Shown piece by piece: positions 16,199-23,734 of a DNA stretch of 64,000 nucleotides. The stretch's first letter is position 1. Each line of letters starts with the position of its first letter. The DNA is from Streptococcus mitis (GTDB taxonomy: Bacteria > Bacillota > Bacilli > Lactobacillales > Streptococcaceae). The notes under the pieces were generated by a model. The model was not told where the DNA came from. It ran no database searches and saw only the letters and a list, made by a program, of their open reading frames with translations. Position numbers and translations under genes: made by a program. The DNA is taken from assembly GCF_901542415.1 (NCBI RefSeq), contig NZ_CABEHV010000004.1, positions 992,001-1,056,000 of the forward strand, written 5' to 3'.

Positions 16199-16868
16199 GC
16201 TTCAGTCCGTACCCTATCCCTTTCTTGGTCTCGATAAATCCTACCAAGCCCTGCTCTTCCAACTTTTTACGCAATCGAGCTACATTAACAGATAGGGTAT
16301 TGTCATCAATGAAAAAGTCACTGTTCCAAAGCTCCCGCATCAGGTCATCACGCGCTACGATGTTGCCCGCATGCTCAAACAAAACGCGTAAAATCTGGAA
16401 TTCGTTCTTGGTCAAATTCAAGACTTGCCCTTGATAATGTAAGTCCATTGATTTGGTATTGAGGATAACACTAGCATATTCCAGTAAACTCTCGTCACGC
16501 CCAAACTCATAGGAACGACGCAACAAGCCCTGAACCTTAGCTAAAAGAACCTGCTGGTCAAAAGGCTTGGTCACAAAGTCATCCGCCCCCATATTGATTG
16601 CCATGACAATATCCATAGCCTGGTCTCTCGAAGACAGAAACATGATGGGGACCTTGGAAATCTTACGAATCTCCTGACACCAATGATAACCATTAAACAA
16701 AGGCAGTCCAATATCCATGAGAACCAGATGAGGTTCCGACTGAACAAATAGACTCAAAACTTCCATAAAGTCTTCTACCAGGACCACTTCAAATCCCCAT
16801 TCAGAGAGCATTTTTCCGACTTGTTGACGAATAACCTGATCATCTTCTACTAATAAAATCTTGTGCAT
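16191..16868 (-). CDS. OmpR-family response regulator (TCS01 type)
   Basis: DNA-binding response regulator of 225 aa. The receiver domain has the acidic pair in LLVEDD, the phosphorylated Asp in LVLMDIGLP near residue 51, and the conserved Lys in VTKPFD near 101. A winged-helix effector domain occupies the C-terminal half (TKNEFQILRVLFEHAG and RLRKKLEEQG). The start MHKILL at 16868 is chosen because AAAGGAG lies seven bases upstream; the frame is open for 13 more codons but has no better site. It is the first gene of the pair with the kinase. Confidence 0.92.
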   Translation of the reverse strand: MHKILLVEDDQVIRQQVGKMLSEWGFEVVLVEDFMEVLSLFVQSEPHLVLMDIGLPLFNGYHWCQEIRKISKVPIMFLSSRDQAMDIVMAINMGADDFVTKPFDQQVLLAKVQGLLRRSYEFGRDESLLEYASVILNTKSMDLHYQGQVLNLTKNEFQILRVLFEHAGNIVARDDLMRELWNSDFFIDDNTLSVNVARLRKKLEEQGLVGFIETKKGIGYGLKHA

Positions 16869-17023
16869 CTGATTCTCCTTTGCTATTATTATAACAGATT
16901 TTTCCATGCTAGAAGGTCTGAAACTGAATTTGAAAGAGCTTGTTTTTAGCTAGTACAAACAGGCAATGCTACTAGATAATTTGAGGGAAATTTGATAAGA
17001 TAATTAAAAAGAAAGGAGCTCTT

Positions 17024-18097
17024 ATGGCCAATATTTTTGACTATCTGAAAGATGTCGCACATGATTCCTTTTACGACCTACCTTTGAATGAATTAGACAT
17101 TCTATCCTTAACAGAAACCACCTACCTCTCCTTTGATAATCTGGTCTCCACAACTCCTCAGCGACTTTTAGACCTAGCATCTCAGGTTCCAAGAGAATCG
17201 AACATGTTGACCAATAAAAATCGGCTCCAGTTGTTAGATGAATTGGCTCAACACAAACGCTTCAAGAATTGCAAACTCTCCCATTTTATCAACGACATCG
17301 ACACTGAACTGCAAAAGCAATTTGCGGCTATGACCTACCGCCTCACTCTCGACACCTATCTGATTGTCTTTCGTGGGACTGATGACAGTATCATTGGCTG
17401 GAAGGAAGATTTCCACCTGACTTATATGAAGGAAATTCCTGCTCAAAAGCACGCCCTCTCCTATTTAAAGAACTTTTTTGCCCATCATCCTAAGCAAAAG
17501 GTCATTCTGGCTGGGCATTCCAAGGGAGGAAATCTAGCCATCTATGCTGCTAGTCAAATTGAGCAAAGCTTGCAAAATCAGATCACAGCAGTTTATACCT
17601 TTGATGCGCCTGGTCTCCACAAAGAACTGACACAAAGCGAGGGCTATCAAAGAATAATGGATAGAACCAAGGTCTTTATCCCACAAGGTTCTATTATCGG
17701 TATGATGCTAGAAATTCCTGACCGCCAAGTCATCGTTCAAAGTACTGCCTTGGGTGGTATCGCCCAGCACGATACTTTTAGCTGGCAAATTGAGAACAAA
17801 CACTTTGTCCAACTGGATAAGACCAATAGCGATAGCCAGCAAGTCGATACGACCTTCAAAGAATGGGTGTCCACAGTCCCTGATGAGGAACTTCAGCTCT
17901 ACTTCGACCTCTTCTTTGGCACCATTCTTGATGCTGGCATTAGCTCCATCAATGACTTGTCTTCCTTCAAGGCTATTGAACACATTCATCATCTCTTTGT
18001 CCAAGCGCAATCCCTCACTCCAGAAGAAAGGGAAACTATGGGACGCCTTACCCAGTTATTGATTGATACCCGTTACCAAGCCTGGAAAAATAGATAG
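17024..18097 (+). CDS. DUF2974 lipase-like alpha/beta hydrolase
   Basis: Protein of 357 aa with the class 3 lipase/Mbeg1-like fold. The nucleophile elbow GHSKGGN is near residue 165, upstream FRGTDDS is typical of the oxyanion region, and late aspartate and histidine (QHDTFSW near 248) may complete the triad. There is no signal peptide or membrane helix, so it is probably cytoplasmic. A GAAAGGAG ribosome site precedes the ATG. It is monocistronic and divergent from the response regulator. The fold is clear; the substrate is unknown. Confidence 0.8.
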   Translation: MANIFDYLKDVAHDSFYDLPLNELDILSLTETTYLSFDNLVSTTPQRLLDLASQVPRESNMLTNKNRLQLLDELAQHKRFKNCKLSHFINDIDTELQKQFAAMTYRLTLDTYLIVFRGTDDSIIGWKEDFHLTYMKEIPAQKHALSYLKNFFAHHPKQKVILAGHSKGGNLAIYAASQIEQSLQNQITAVYTFDAPGLHKELTQSEGYQRIMDRTKVFIPQGSIIGMMLEIPDRQVIVQSTALGGIAQHDTFSWQIENKHFVQLDKTNSDSQQVDTTFKEWVSTVPDEELQLYFDLFFGTILDAGISSINDLSSFKAIEHIHHLFVQAQSLTPEERETMGRLTQLLIDTRYQAWKNR

Positions 18098-18128
18098 TAC
18101 CTTTCAAAAATCAAATGAATACAAAACA

Positions 18129-18174
18129 AAAGACCTAGAATACATACTTTCATGTGCATTCTAAGTCTTTTTTA
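18129..18174 (+). terminator. Terminator after the DUF2974 gene
   Basis: AAGACCTAGAAT and ATTCTAAGTCTT arms, followed by TTTT. It runs into the BOX remnant. Confidence 0.7.
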
Positions 18175-18211
18175 TACTCAATGAAAATCAAAGAGCAAAC
18201 GAAGAGTATTA
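18175..18211. repeat. Minimal BOX remnant (37 bp)
   Basis: Only the two ends of a BOX remain: TACTCAATGAAAATCAAAGA plus GCAAAC joined directly to GAAGAGTATTA. This suggests an internal deletion. Confidence 0.75.
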
Positions 18212-18222
18212 ATAAAATCTAA

Positions 18223-19242
18223 CTACCAAATAACCCCTTTATAGGCTAGCAAAATGATAGCTAATATCGGAACATAAAAGGCAAGGAAGAGCCATTTCAT
18301 TTTAACACAAAGAGCTACGTACTCCCGAATAAAAGCAGACGGTATGTAGTAGCCTGCTGTCCTACATCCGAGTCCATCTCCCTTCATATTCAACTTACGA
18401 GCATAAGTACTAGTTCTAAAGACATGATAGTCATTTGTAACAAAGAGGAAACACGGATTTTCAACTAATTGTTCTCCAATTTCTTTTGAAAACAATAAAT
18501 TTTCATAGGTTGTTCTGGACTTGTCTTCAAGAAGAACAGATTCCTTGCTGACATCTGTCTCTTCTAAAATATAGTTATAAATGGCCTGCGCTTCAGAAAT
18601 TTTTTCATCTGCTCCTTGACCACCACTGGCAATAATTTTTATGTTAGAATTCTTAGACTTGTGGTAAGCTTCTACTGCCTTATCAATTCTCCTCTTTAGC
18701 AAAGGTGTTACCTTTTCTCCGCCTAATAAACCAGCACCGTGAATGATAATAAAATCATAATGCTTCTTCTTAGGAATAAAGAGATATAAAATAGAGTACA
18801 ACATAAAACCCACGAAAGCAAAACCAAAAATAAAGTAAGAATAAACGATTAATACAAATAAAATGTTTAGAAAGTGATGTGTATAAAATAATTCATTTCG
18901 ATCTCCTAATCGAAATGAAATCAAGGGAAAAAATACCAAAATGACTATTCCAAAAAGCGTTGAGAGATAATTGGCTTTTGAACGTCCCTCTCGCTTCAGC
19001 AGGATAACACCATTATAGATTAGAAAGATACCACTCAAAAAAATCAGAAACGGGAGTAAAACAAAGGCAACTACATAAAAAGCTAACTGAACATTCTCAT
19101 ACCCATTTTTATAAAAAAGGTGGGATAGAGAAATATAACTTGAAATGAGGGATAATAAAAATAATACTGGATTCCACAAACTTCTGTTATCTTTCCAAAA
19201 TGACACTATAAAGGCTAATACAATTCCTATAACGAGATACAT
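18223..19242 (-). CDS. YdcF/SanA-like DUF218 membrane protein
   Basis: Protein of 339 aa. The N-terminal half has about five to six membrane helices (residues 1-170) and the C-terminal half is a DUF218 domain (PF02698). The domain motifs are IIHGAGLLGGEKVTPLLKRR near residue 180, ASGGQGADEKISEAQAI near 225 and LEDKSRTTYENL near 257. Related proteins act at the cell envelope (ElyC, SanA), but the reaction is not settled. A hydrophobic segment ends the protein. AGGAGG precedes the start. It is monocistronic. Confidence 0.82.
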   Translation of the reverse strand: MYLVIGIVLAFIVSFWKDNRSLWNPVLFLLSLISSYISLSHLFYKNGYENVQLAFYVVAFVLLPFLIFLSGIFLIYNGVILLKREGRSKANYLSTLFGIVILVFFPLISFRLGDRNELFYTHHFLNILFVLIVYSYFIFGFAFVGFMLYSILYLFIPKKKHYDFIIIHGAGLLGGEKVTPLLKRRIDKAVEAYHKSKNSNIKIIASGGQGADEKISEAQAIYNYILEETDVSKESVLLEDKSRTTYENLLFSKEIGEQLVENPCFLFVTNDYHVFRTSTYARKLNMKGDGLGCRTAGYYIPSAFIREYVALCVKMKWLFLAFYVPILAIILLAYKGVIW

Positions 19243-19310
19243 TTCTTCCTCCTTTAATAACTACATTTTATCATAATTATCCGGTGTAAAAAAGGGGGCA
19301 TCCATCCCTC

Positions 19311-19748
19311 TTACTCCTTCATTTGACTCTCTGCGTCAGCCACGACTTGCTCTAGACTGGTCTGACCAAGTTCAGCCTCCATCGCCAACTGAATTCTCTC
19401 CAATTTTTGATCCAAAACATCATGAATATGAGCTCCTACAGGGCAATTTGGATTTGGATTGTCATGAAAACTGAAGAGTTGACCAGTCTTTCCAAGACAC
19501 TCAACCGCTTGATAAACATCTAAAAGACTAATGTCCTTGAGATTCTTAACAATCTCTGTCCCACCTGTTCCACGCGCTACTGAAATCAGCTCTGCCTTCT
19601 TCAACTGGGACAAGGTCTTTCTGATAATGACAGGATTGACCCCGACACTAGCAGCCAGAAAATCACTGGTCACCTTGCTTTCCTGCCCCTTGAGAGCAAT
19701 AATTATCAGCATATGAGTCGCAATGGTAAATCTACTTGGAATTTGCAT
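19311..19748 (-). CDS. Rrf2-family transcriptional regulator
   Basis: Winged-helix regulator of 145 aa. The N-terminal HTH is visible (SDFLAASVGVNPVIIRKTLS near residue 23, then the wing with ARGTGGTE). A single cysteine in PNCPVG near residue 97, next to a His-rich patch, stands where Rrf2 proteins of the IscR/NsrR type bind an Fe-S cluster with three Cys. With only one or two cysteines here, a cluster is unlikely and thiol sensing is possible. AAGGAG precedes the ATG. No partner gene is obvious; the phosphoesterase gene is upstream on the same strand. Confidence 0.88.
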   Translation of the reverse strand: MQIPSRFTIATHMLIIIALKGQESKVTSDFLAASVGVNPVIIRKTLSQLKKAELISVARGTGGTEIVKNLKDISLLDVYQAVECLGKTGQLFSFHDNPNPNCPVGAHIHDVLDQKLERIQLAMEAELGQTSLEQVVADAESQMKE

Positions 19749-19823
19749 CCTCTTCTCCTTTTTACGAGGCTCCCCTGCCTCTACTCTTCTTTTTCTTTTA
19801 TTATACCCTTTTTAGTTGTAATG

Positions 19824-20666
19824 TCAATCATTACCACCTTTTAACCAGGCATCTAATTCCCTATCATAGCCCTCTTTCTGGGCCAATTCTCTCAAAAATT
19901 CCTGATGATGAGTATGGTGGATACCATTGACCAGACTTTCATAATAAACCTCAAAATAGGGAAGTTTAAGATCTTTAGCCAGCTGCAATTCAGCTGCCAC
20001 ATCGTAGTCCACCCGTCGGAAGTCCATATCTACCAAACCCTTGTCATCAAACTCCAAAATCATATACTGGGCCCGTAAGTCCTTCCGTAACTGGGCATCT
20101 AGAAAGAAAGGTTGCCCAATCGAACCCGGATTGACAATCAATTGTCCACCAGTCCCATAACGAAGCAACTGCTGGTGAATATGACCATAAACAGCAATAT
20201 CACAAGGCGGATTGGTCACCAAGCGGTCAAAGTCCTCTTGTGCTCCAGTATGAATCAACTCACGCCCCCAATTCTTATCAGGCAAATGGTGGCTAATTCC
20301 CACCGTCAAATCCCCAAACTGACGATGAATCTGGAGCGGTTGATTGTGGAGCAGTTCAATTTCTTCTAGGGAGATTTCCTCTAAAACATACTGGCACTGG
20401 CGCAAGAGATAGCGTTGACTGGGACGAGTACTATCCAATTCCTTGCGGACACCATGCCAAAGACTGTCTTCCCAGTTTCCCAAAACTCTAGCCGTAATCG
20501 GTAATTGAGCCAACAAGTCCAAAATCCTTCTACGCCCTGTCCCTGGCATGAGAATGTCTCCCAAAAGCCAGTATTCATCCACTCCTAGCTGCCGAGCATC
20601 TGCCAAAACAGCCTCCAAGGCGGTGGTATTTCCATGAATATCTGAAAGAAGAGCTATTTTCGTCAT
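19824..20666 (-). CDS. Metallophosphoesterase family protein
   Basis: Calcineurin-like phosphoesterase of 280 aa. The metal ligands are in the order ALLSDIHGN (D-x-H) at the start, LLGDILMPG (GD) near residue 36, GNWED (GNxE in place of GNHD) near 65, HHLP near 125 and YGHIHQQ (GHxH) near 158. There is no signal peptide. A start at 20666 (MTKIALL) is better placed behind GAGGAG than the ATG two codons earlier. It is divergent from psaR. The substrate is unknown; the family includes YfcE-like phosphodiesterases and phosphatases. Confidence 0.86.
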   Translation of the reverse strand: MTKIALLSDIHGNTTALEAVLADARQLGVDEYWLLGDILMPGTGRRRILDLLAQLPITARVLGNWEDSLWHGVRKELDSTRPSQRYLLRQCQYVLEEISLEEIELLHNQPLQIHRQFGDLTVGISHHLPDKNWGRELIHTGAQEDFDRLVTNPPCDIAVYGHIHQQLLRYGTGGQLIVNPGSIGQPFFLDAQLRKDLRAQYMILEFDDKGLVDMDFRRVDYDVAAELQLAKDLKLPYFEVYYESLVNGIHHTHHQEFLRELAQKEGYDRELDAWLKGGND

Positions 20667-20718
20667 ATCCATCTCCTCGTTTTTTCTCTTGCAATAAGTA
20701 TAACATAAAAAGTCACAG

Positions 20719-20736
20719 CTAGAGAAATCTAGCTTT
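20719..20736. promoter_or_regulatory. Inverted repeat upstream of psaR
   Basis: AGCTAGA, GAAA, TCTAGCT followed by a T run, just before a TATACT -10 (20755-20760). There is no upstream plus-strand gene to terminate, so an operator is possible. Confidence 0.4.
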
Positions 20737-20777
20737 TTTTGATATACTAGATAAAGATATTAGACAAGAGGATACGA

Positions 20778-21428
20778 ATGACCCCGAATAAAGAAGATTA
20801 TCTAAAATGTATTTATGAAATCGGCATAGACCTGCATAAAATTACCAACAAGGAAATTGCTGCCCGCATGCAAGTCTCTCCCCCTGCCGTAACTGAAATG
20901 ATTAAACGGATGAAGAGTGAAAATCTCATCCTCAAGGACAAGGAATGCGGTTATCTACTGACTGATCTCGGACTCAAACTGGTCTCTGAGCTCTATCGTA
21001 AGCACCGCTTGATTGAAGTTTTTCTAGTCCATCATTTAGACTATACGAGCGACCAGATTCATGAAGAAGCTGAGGTCTTGGAACATACTGTCTCTGACCT
21101 GTTCGTGGAAAGACTGGATAAACTACTAGGATTTCCCAAAACTTGTCCCCACGGAGGAACTATTCCTGCCAAGGGAGAACTCCTAGTTGAAATCAATAAC
21201 CTGCCACTAGCTGACATCAAGGAAGCTGGCACCTACCGCCTGACTCGTGTGCACGATAGTTTTGACATTCTCAATTATTTGGATAAGCACTCACTTCACA
21301 TCGGTGATTCGCTCCAAGTCAAGCAGTTTGATGGCTTCAGCAACACCTTCACTATCCTCAGTAAAAACGAGGATTTACAAGTAAGTATGGACATTGCCAA
21401 ACAACTCTATGTCGAAAAAATCAACTAA
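20778..21428 (+). CDS. psaR: DtxR/MntR-family manganese-dependent repressor PsaR
   Basis: Metal-dependent repressor of 216 aa. The N-terminal winged helix (MTPNKEDYLKCIYEIG, HTH around ITNKEIAARMQVSPPAVTEM) is followed by a DtxR dimerisation domain with the metal ligands in HRLIEVFLVHHL near residue 76 and in EEAEVLEH near 97. A FeoA/SH3-like C-terminal domain follows. In pneumococci PsaR with Mn2+ represses psaBCA and other genes. psaBCA is present 9.4 kb downstream in this window with a palindromic site at its promoter. The start is the ATG behind GAGG. A terminator follows. Confidence 0.93.
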   Translation: MTPNKEDYLKCIYEIGIDLHKITNKEIAARMQVSPPAVTEMIKRMKSENLILKDKECGYLLTDLGLKLVSELYRKHRLIEVFLVHHLDYTSDQIHEEAEVLEHTVSDLFVERLDKLLGFPKTCPHGGTIPAKGELLVEINNLPLADIKEAGTYRLTRVHDSFDILNYLDKHSLHIGDSLQVKQFDGFSNTFTILSKNEDLQVSMDIAKQLYVEKIN

Positions 21429-21448
21429 TTTCTCAAGTAGCCTACCAA

Positions 21449-21479
21449 CCCTGAAAGTTTTATTTTCAGGGTTTTATTT
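21449..21479 (+). terminator. psaR terminator
   Basis: CCCTGAAA and TTTCAGGG arms with a 7-base loop, followed by TTTTATTT. Confidence 0.8.
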
Positions 21480-21486
21480 CTAACAT

Positions 21487-21515
21487 TTGATTTTACTCTC
21501 ATTTAGTTGTAGAAT
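21487..21515 (+). promoter_or_regulatory. pnuC promoter
   Basis: TTGATT at 21487-21492 and TAGAAT at 21510-21515 with a 17-base spacer. Confidence 0.65.
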
Positions 21516-21547
21516 GTTTGTAAAAAACAAGAAAGATAGTTTAACCT

Positions 21548-22258
21548 ATGAAGAAATCACTAAAAATTTTTGCTACATCCAAATGGTTTGACCTCTTTGG
21601 AGTTGCTCTGGTCGTTGGGATTGCGATTGCATCTGGTTACCTCAACTCCCGTCTTGATAAATTCGTAGACTGGGGACCATGGACAGCTCTTGTTCCCTTT
21701 GGATTGATTTCCGTAACCAACGTTGGGATTTCCATGTTGTCCACTCGTTTCACGGGGAAATTAAGCAAATGGGGAAATTACTTTGGTATTGTTAATACCA
21801 TTTTGTCCGGTGCTATTGATTATATCCTTGGAAATAAGGCGGCCATCATTACCTATCCCGTCACCTTCCTCATTTATACCTTTGCTATTAAGAAATGGGA
21901 AGCTTCGCAAGAAGGCAGACCCAACCAAATGAGCCAAAAACAGGTAAAATTGGCGGCCATCATCATTTCCATCATCGCCTTCCTCTTTGCCTTTGTGACA
22001 AACTTTATCGGCTATGGAGGAAAGATGAATCTCCTTGCCTATGTAACAACCATTGCCTTTGCACTCTCACTCATTGCCAATGCTTTTAACGCATTGAAAC
22101 TAACAACTCAGTGGGGCTTTTGGTTGATTTACAATTTCGTTCAGCTGACAAAAGCTGGTATTCAAGGAAATTTTGCCAATATCGGAAAATATATCTTTTA
22201 TATCCTCAATGCAATCGGAGCTTTATTTGTCTGGAATGATGAAGAGGTGGAACAATAA
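21548..22258 (+). CDS. pnuC: Nicotinamide riboside transporter PnuC
   Basis: Membrane protein of 236 aa of the PnuC family (PF04973), which takes up nicotinamide riboside as an NAD precursor. About seven hydrophobic helices are visible. Family features include the WxxW-type segment KWGNYFGIVNTILSGAIDY near residue 75 and TTQWGFWLIYNFVQL near 190. The positively charged N-terminus fits an inside location. It has its own promoter and no partner kinase gene next to it. Confidence 0.88.
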   Translation: MKKSLKIFATSKWFDLFGVALVVGIAIASGYLNSRLDKFVDWGPWTALVPFGLISVTNVGISMLSTRFTGKLSKWGNYFGIVNTILSGAIDYILGNKAAIITYPVTFLIYTFAIKKWEASQEGRPNQMSQKQVKLAAIIISIIAFLFAFVTNFIGYGGKMNLLAYVTTIAFALSLIANAFNALKLTTQWGFWLIYNFVQLTKAGIQGNFANIGKYIFYILNAIGALFVWNDEEVEQ

Positions 22259-22319
22259 GAAGGAAATCAAATAAAGAAATCTAACAGAATCTCCTTACTA
22301 AAATTTTTTATCATTTTAG

Positions 22320-22348
22320 TTGTAACTCCCATTCTTTTGGAGTAGAAT
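22320..22348 (+). promoter_or_regulatory. Promoter of the paired 137-aa membrane protein genes
   Basis: TTGTAA at 22320-22325 and TAGAAT at 22343-22348 with a 17-base spacer, followed by a GAAGGAGG ribosome site. Confidence 0.65.
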
Positions 22349-22377
22349 GAAAATAGATAAAAGAAGGAGGTCTTGTC

Positions 22378-22791
22378 ATGAAAAAACTCTTTAGAATCCA
22401 TTTTACAGCAATTGCAGTTATCGATTTGCTACTATTCGCATTTTTTAGCAAAAGACCCGAGACATCTTCGGAGTGGCTCTTGCTCTCTGGTTTTATTTTC
22501 CTCCTTGCTCAGAGTCTACTACTATTTCGCTTGGTTGTCCGACTCAAACATCAATTCGCTGAGATTTATCCTCAAATCAATAAAAAGATTCGCTTCTACT
22601 ATTTATGGGTTATCTCCATTGATTTTCTATTTTTTGTCCTTTTAACTTTCGTTAGTTCTCAGCGTTTTTCCTCTCTTATGCCAATCATCACTGCTTGTCA
22701 TTCTACTTTATATTATATGACAGCTAACTACTTAAGAGAAAACTATCAAGACTTTTACGATAAACACATCTCTTTATGGGAGTGTCTCTAA
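22378..22791 (+). CDS. Small membrane protein, unknown function (paralogue A)
   Basis: I recognise no named family. The 137-aa protein has four hydrophobic helices separated by short basic loops, no signal-cleavage site and no cysteine pair. It starts KKLFRIHFTAIAVIDLLLFAFF and ends DKHISLWECL. The next gene encodes a protein of identical length, with the same helix spacing and ending (KSISFWSIL), so the two are tandem duplicates and may form a heterodimer. AGAAGGAGG precedes the ATG; the shared promoter lies just upstream. Confidence 0.75.
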   Translation: MKKLFRIHFTAIAVIDLLLFAFFSKRPETSSEWLLLSGFIFLLAQSLLLFRLVVRLKHQFAEIYPQINKKIRFYYLWVISIDFLFFVLLTFVSSQRFSSLMPIITACHSTLYYMTANYLRENYQDFYDKHISLWECL

Positions 22792-22809
22792 GAAAAAGGA
22801 GGTTTTGGC

Positions 22810-23223
22810 ATGAAAAAAATCATCCATATCAGAACCATTCAACTCCTTATCATCGATGGAATTATGCTGATATTTTTGACATTTAAAGCGGGGCTTACTT
22901 GGGACTGGATTTTGATTTATAGCGGTTGGATCATTTTCTTTCATCCTGTTCTATTGACCTATCTTTCTAACCAACTTTGTGACCACTTTAGTCAACTCTA
23001 TTCCCAGATTAGACCAAGATTCTGGCGTTTTGCCTTACAAATCCTTCTATGGGATATCCTGATGATTCTCTCCTTGATATGTTTGAGTGGTGTGCCACTT
23101 TTCCTTCAGGGAACTCTCCTCATCCTAGGCCACCTCATCCCTTCCTATCGCATGAGTAAAATCCTGAAACAAGGCTTCCCAAAAGCCTATCAGAAATCGA
23201 TTTCATTTTGGAGTATTTTGTAA
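22810..23223 (+). CDS. Small membrane protein, unknown function (paralogue B)
   Basis: Also 137 aa with four hydrophobic helices, beginning MKKIIHIRTIQLLIIDGIML and ending KSISFWSIL. It aligns end to end with the preceding protein (matching length, matching ISxW ending, similar central FAEIYPQI/FSQLYSQI segment). It is 18 bases downstream, behind AAAGGAGG, in one operon, and followed by a terminator. Function unknown. Confidence 0.75.
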   Translation: MKKIIHIRTIQLLIIDGIMLIFLTFKAGLTWDWILIYSGWIIFFHPVLLTYLSNQLCDHFSQLYSQIRPRFWRFALQILLWDILMILSLICLSGVPLFLQGTLLILGHLIPSYRMSKILKQGFPKAYQKSISFWSIL

Positions 23224-23235
23224 TAGATGAGAAAA

Positions 23236-23262
23236 ACCAAGCCGTCTGGGCTTGGTCTTTCT
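23236..23262. terminator. Bidirectional terminator between paralogue B and dtd
   Basis: ACCAAGCC and GGCTTGGT arms with a five-base loop, between convergent genes, flanked by an A run on one side and CTTTC on the other. Confidence 0.75.
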
Positions 23263-23705
23263 TATCTATTTTTAGTATCAAGGATAATAGTGACTGGTCC
23301 GTCATTGACCAGCTCAACCTGCATATCCGCTCCAAAAATGCCTGTCTGAACGGGCACTTCTTGCGCTAATTTTTGATTGAAGGCATCATAGAAGTCTGAT
23401 GCCATATCAGGCTTGGCTGCACCTGTAAAGGCTGGACGATTGCCTTTCTTAGTATCCGCAAAGAGAGTAAACTGAGAAATAGAGAGGATTTCTCCTCCAA
23501 TATCTTTGACAGACAGGTTCATCTTGCCTTCTACGTCTGAAAAAATCCGCATGTTGATAAGCTTTCTCACAGCATAGTCCAAATCTTCCTCTCGGTCCTC
23601 TGGTCCAACACCAACCAGCAATAGGAGCCCCTGATTGATTTTTCCCTGAACCTGACCTTCTATACTCACTTGGGCTTTTGTAACCCTTTGGATAATGATT
23701 TTCAT
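23262..23705 (-). CDS. dtd: D-aminoacyl-tRNA deacylase
   Basis: Removes D-amino acids mischarged onto tRNA (147 aa, the usual length). The family signatures are [17 protein letters not shown] near residue 77 (with the SQFT motif) and NDGPVTI near residue 133, which holds the Gly-cis-Pro chirality filter in the form GP. It lies 29 bases downstream of relA on the same strand, as in many Firmicutes, and is probably co-transcribed with it. Confidence 0.95.
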   Translation of the reverse strand: MKIIIQRVTKAQVSIEGQVQGKINQGLLLLVGVGPEDREEDLDYAVRKLINMRIFSDVEGKMNLSVKDIGGEILSISQFTLFADTKKGNRPAFTGAAKPDMASDFYDAFNQKLAQEVPVQTGIFGADMQVELVNDGPVTIILDTKNR

Positions 23706-23734
23706 AATAGCCTTTCTAGTAAGAGCTAGGGCAA

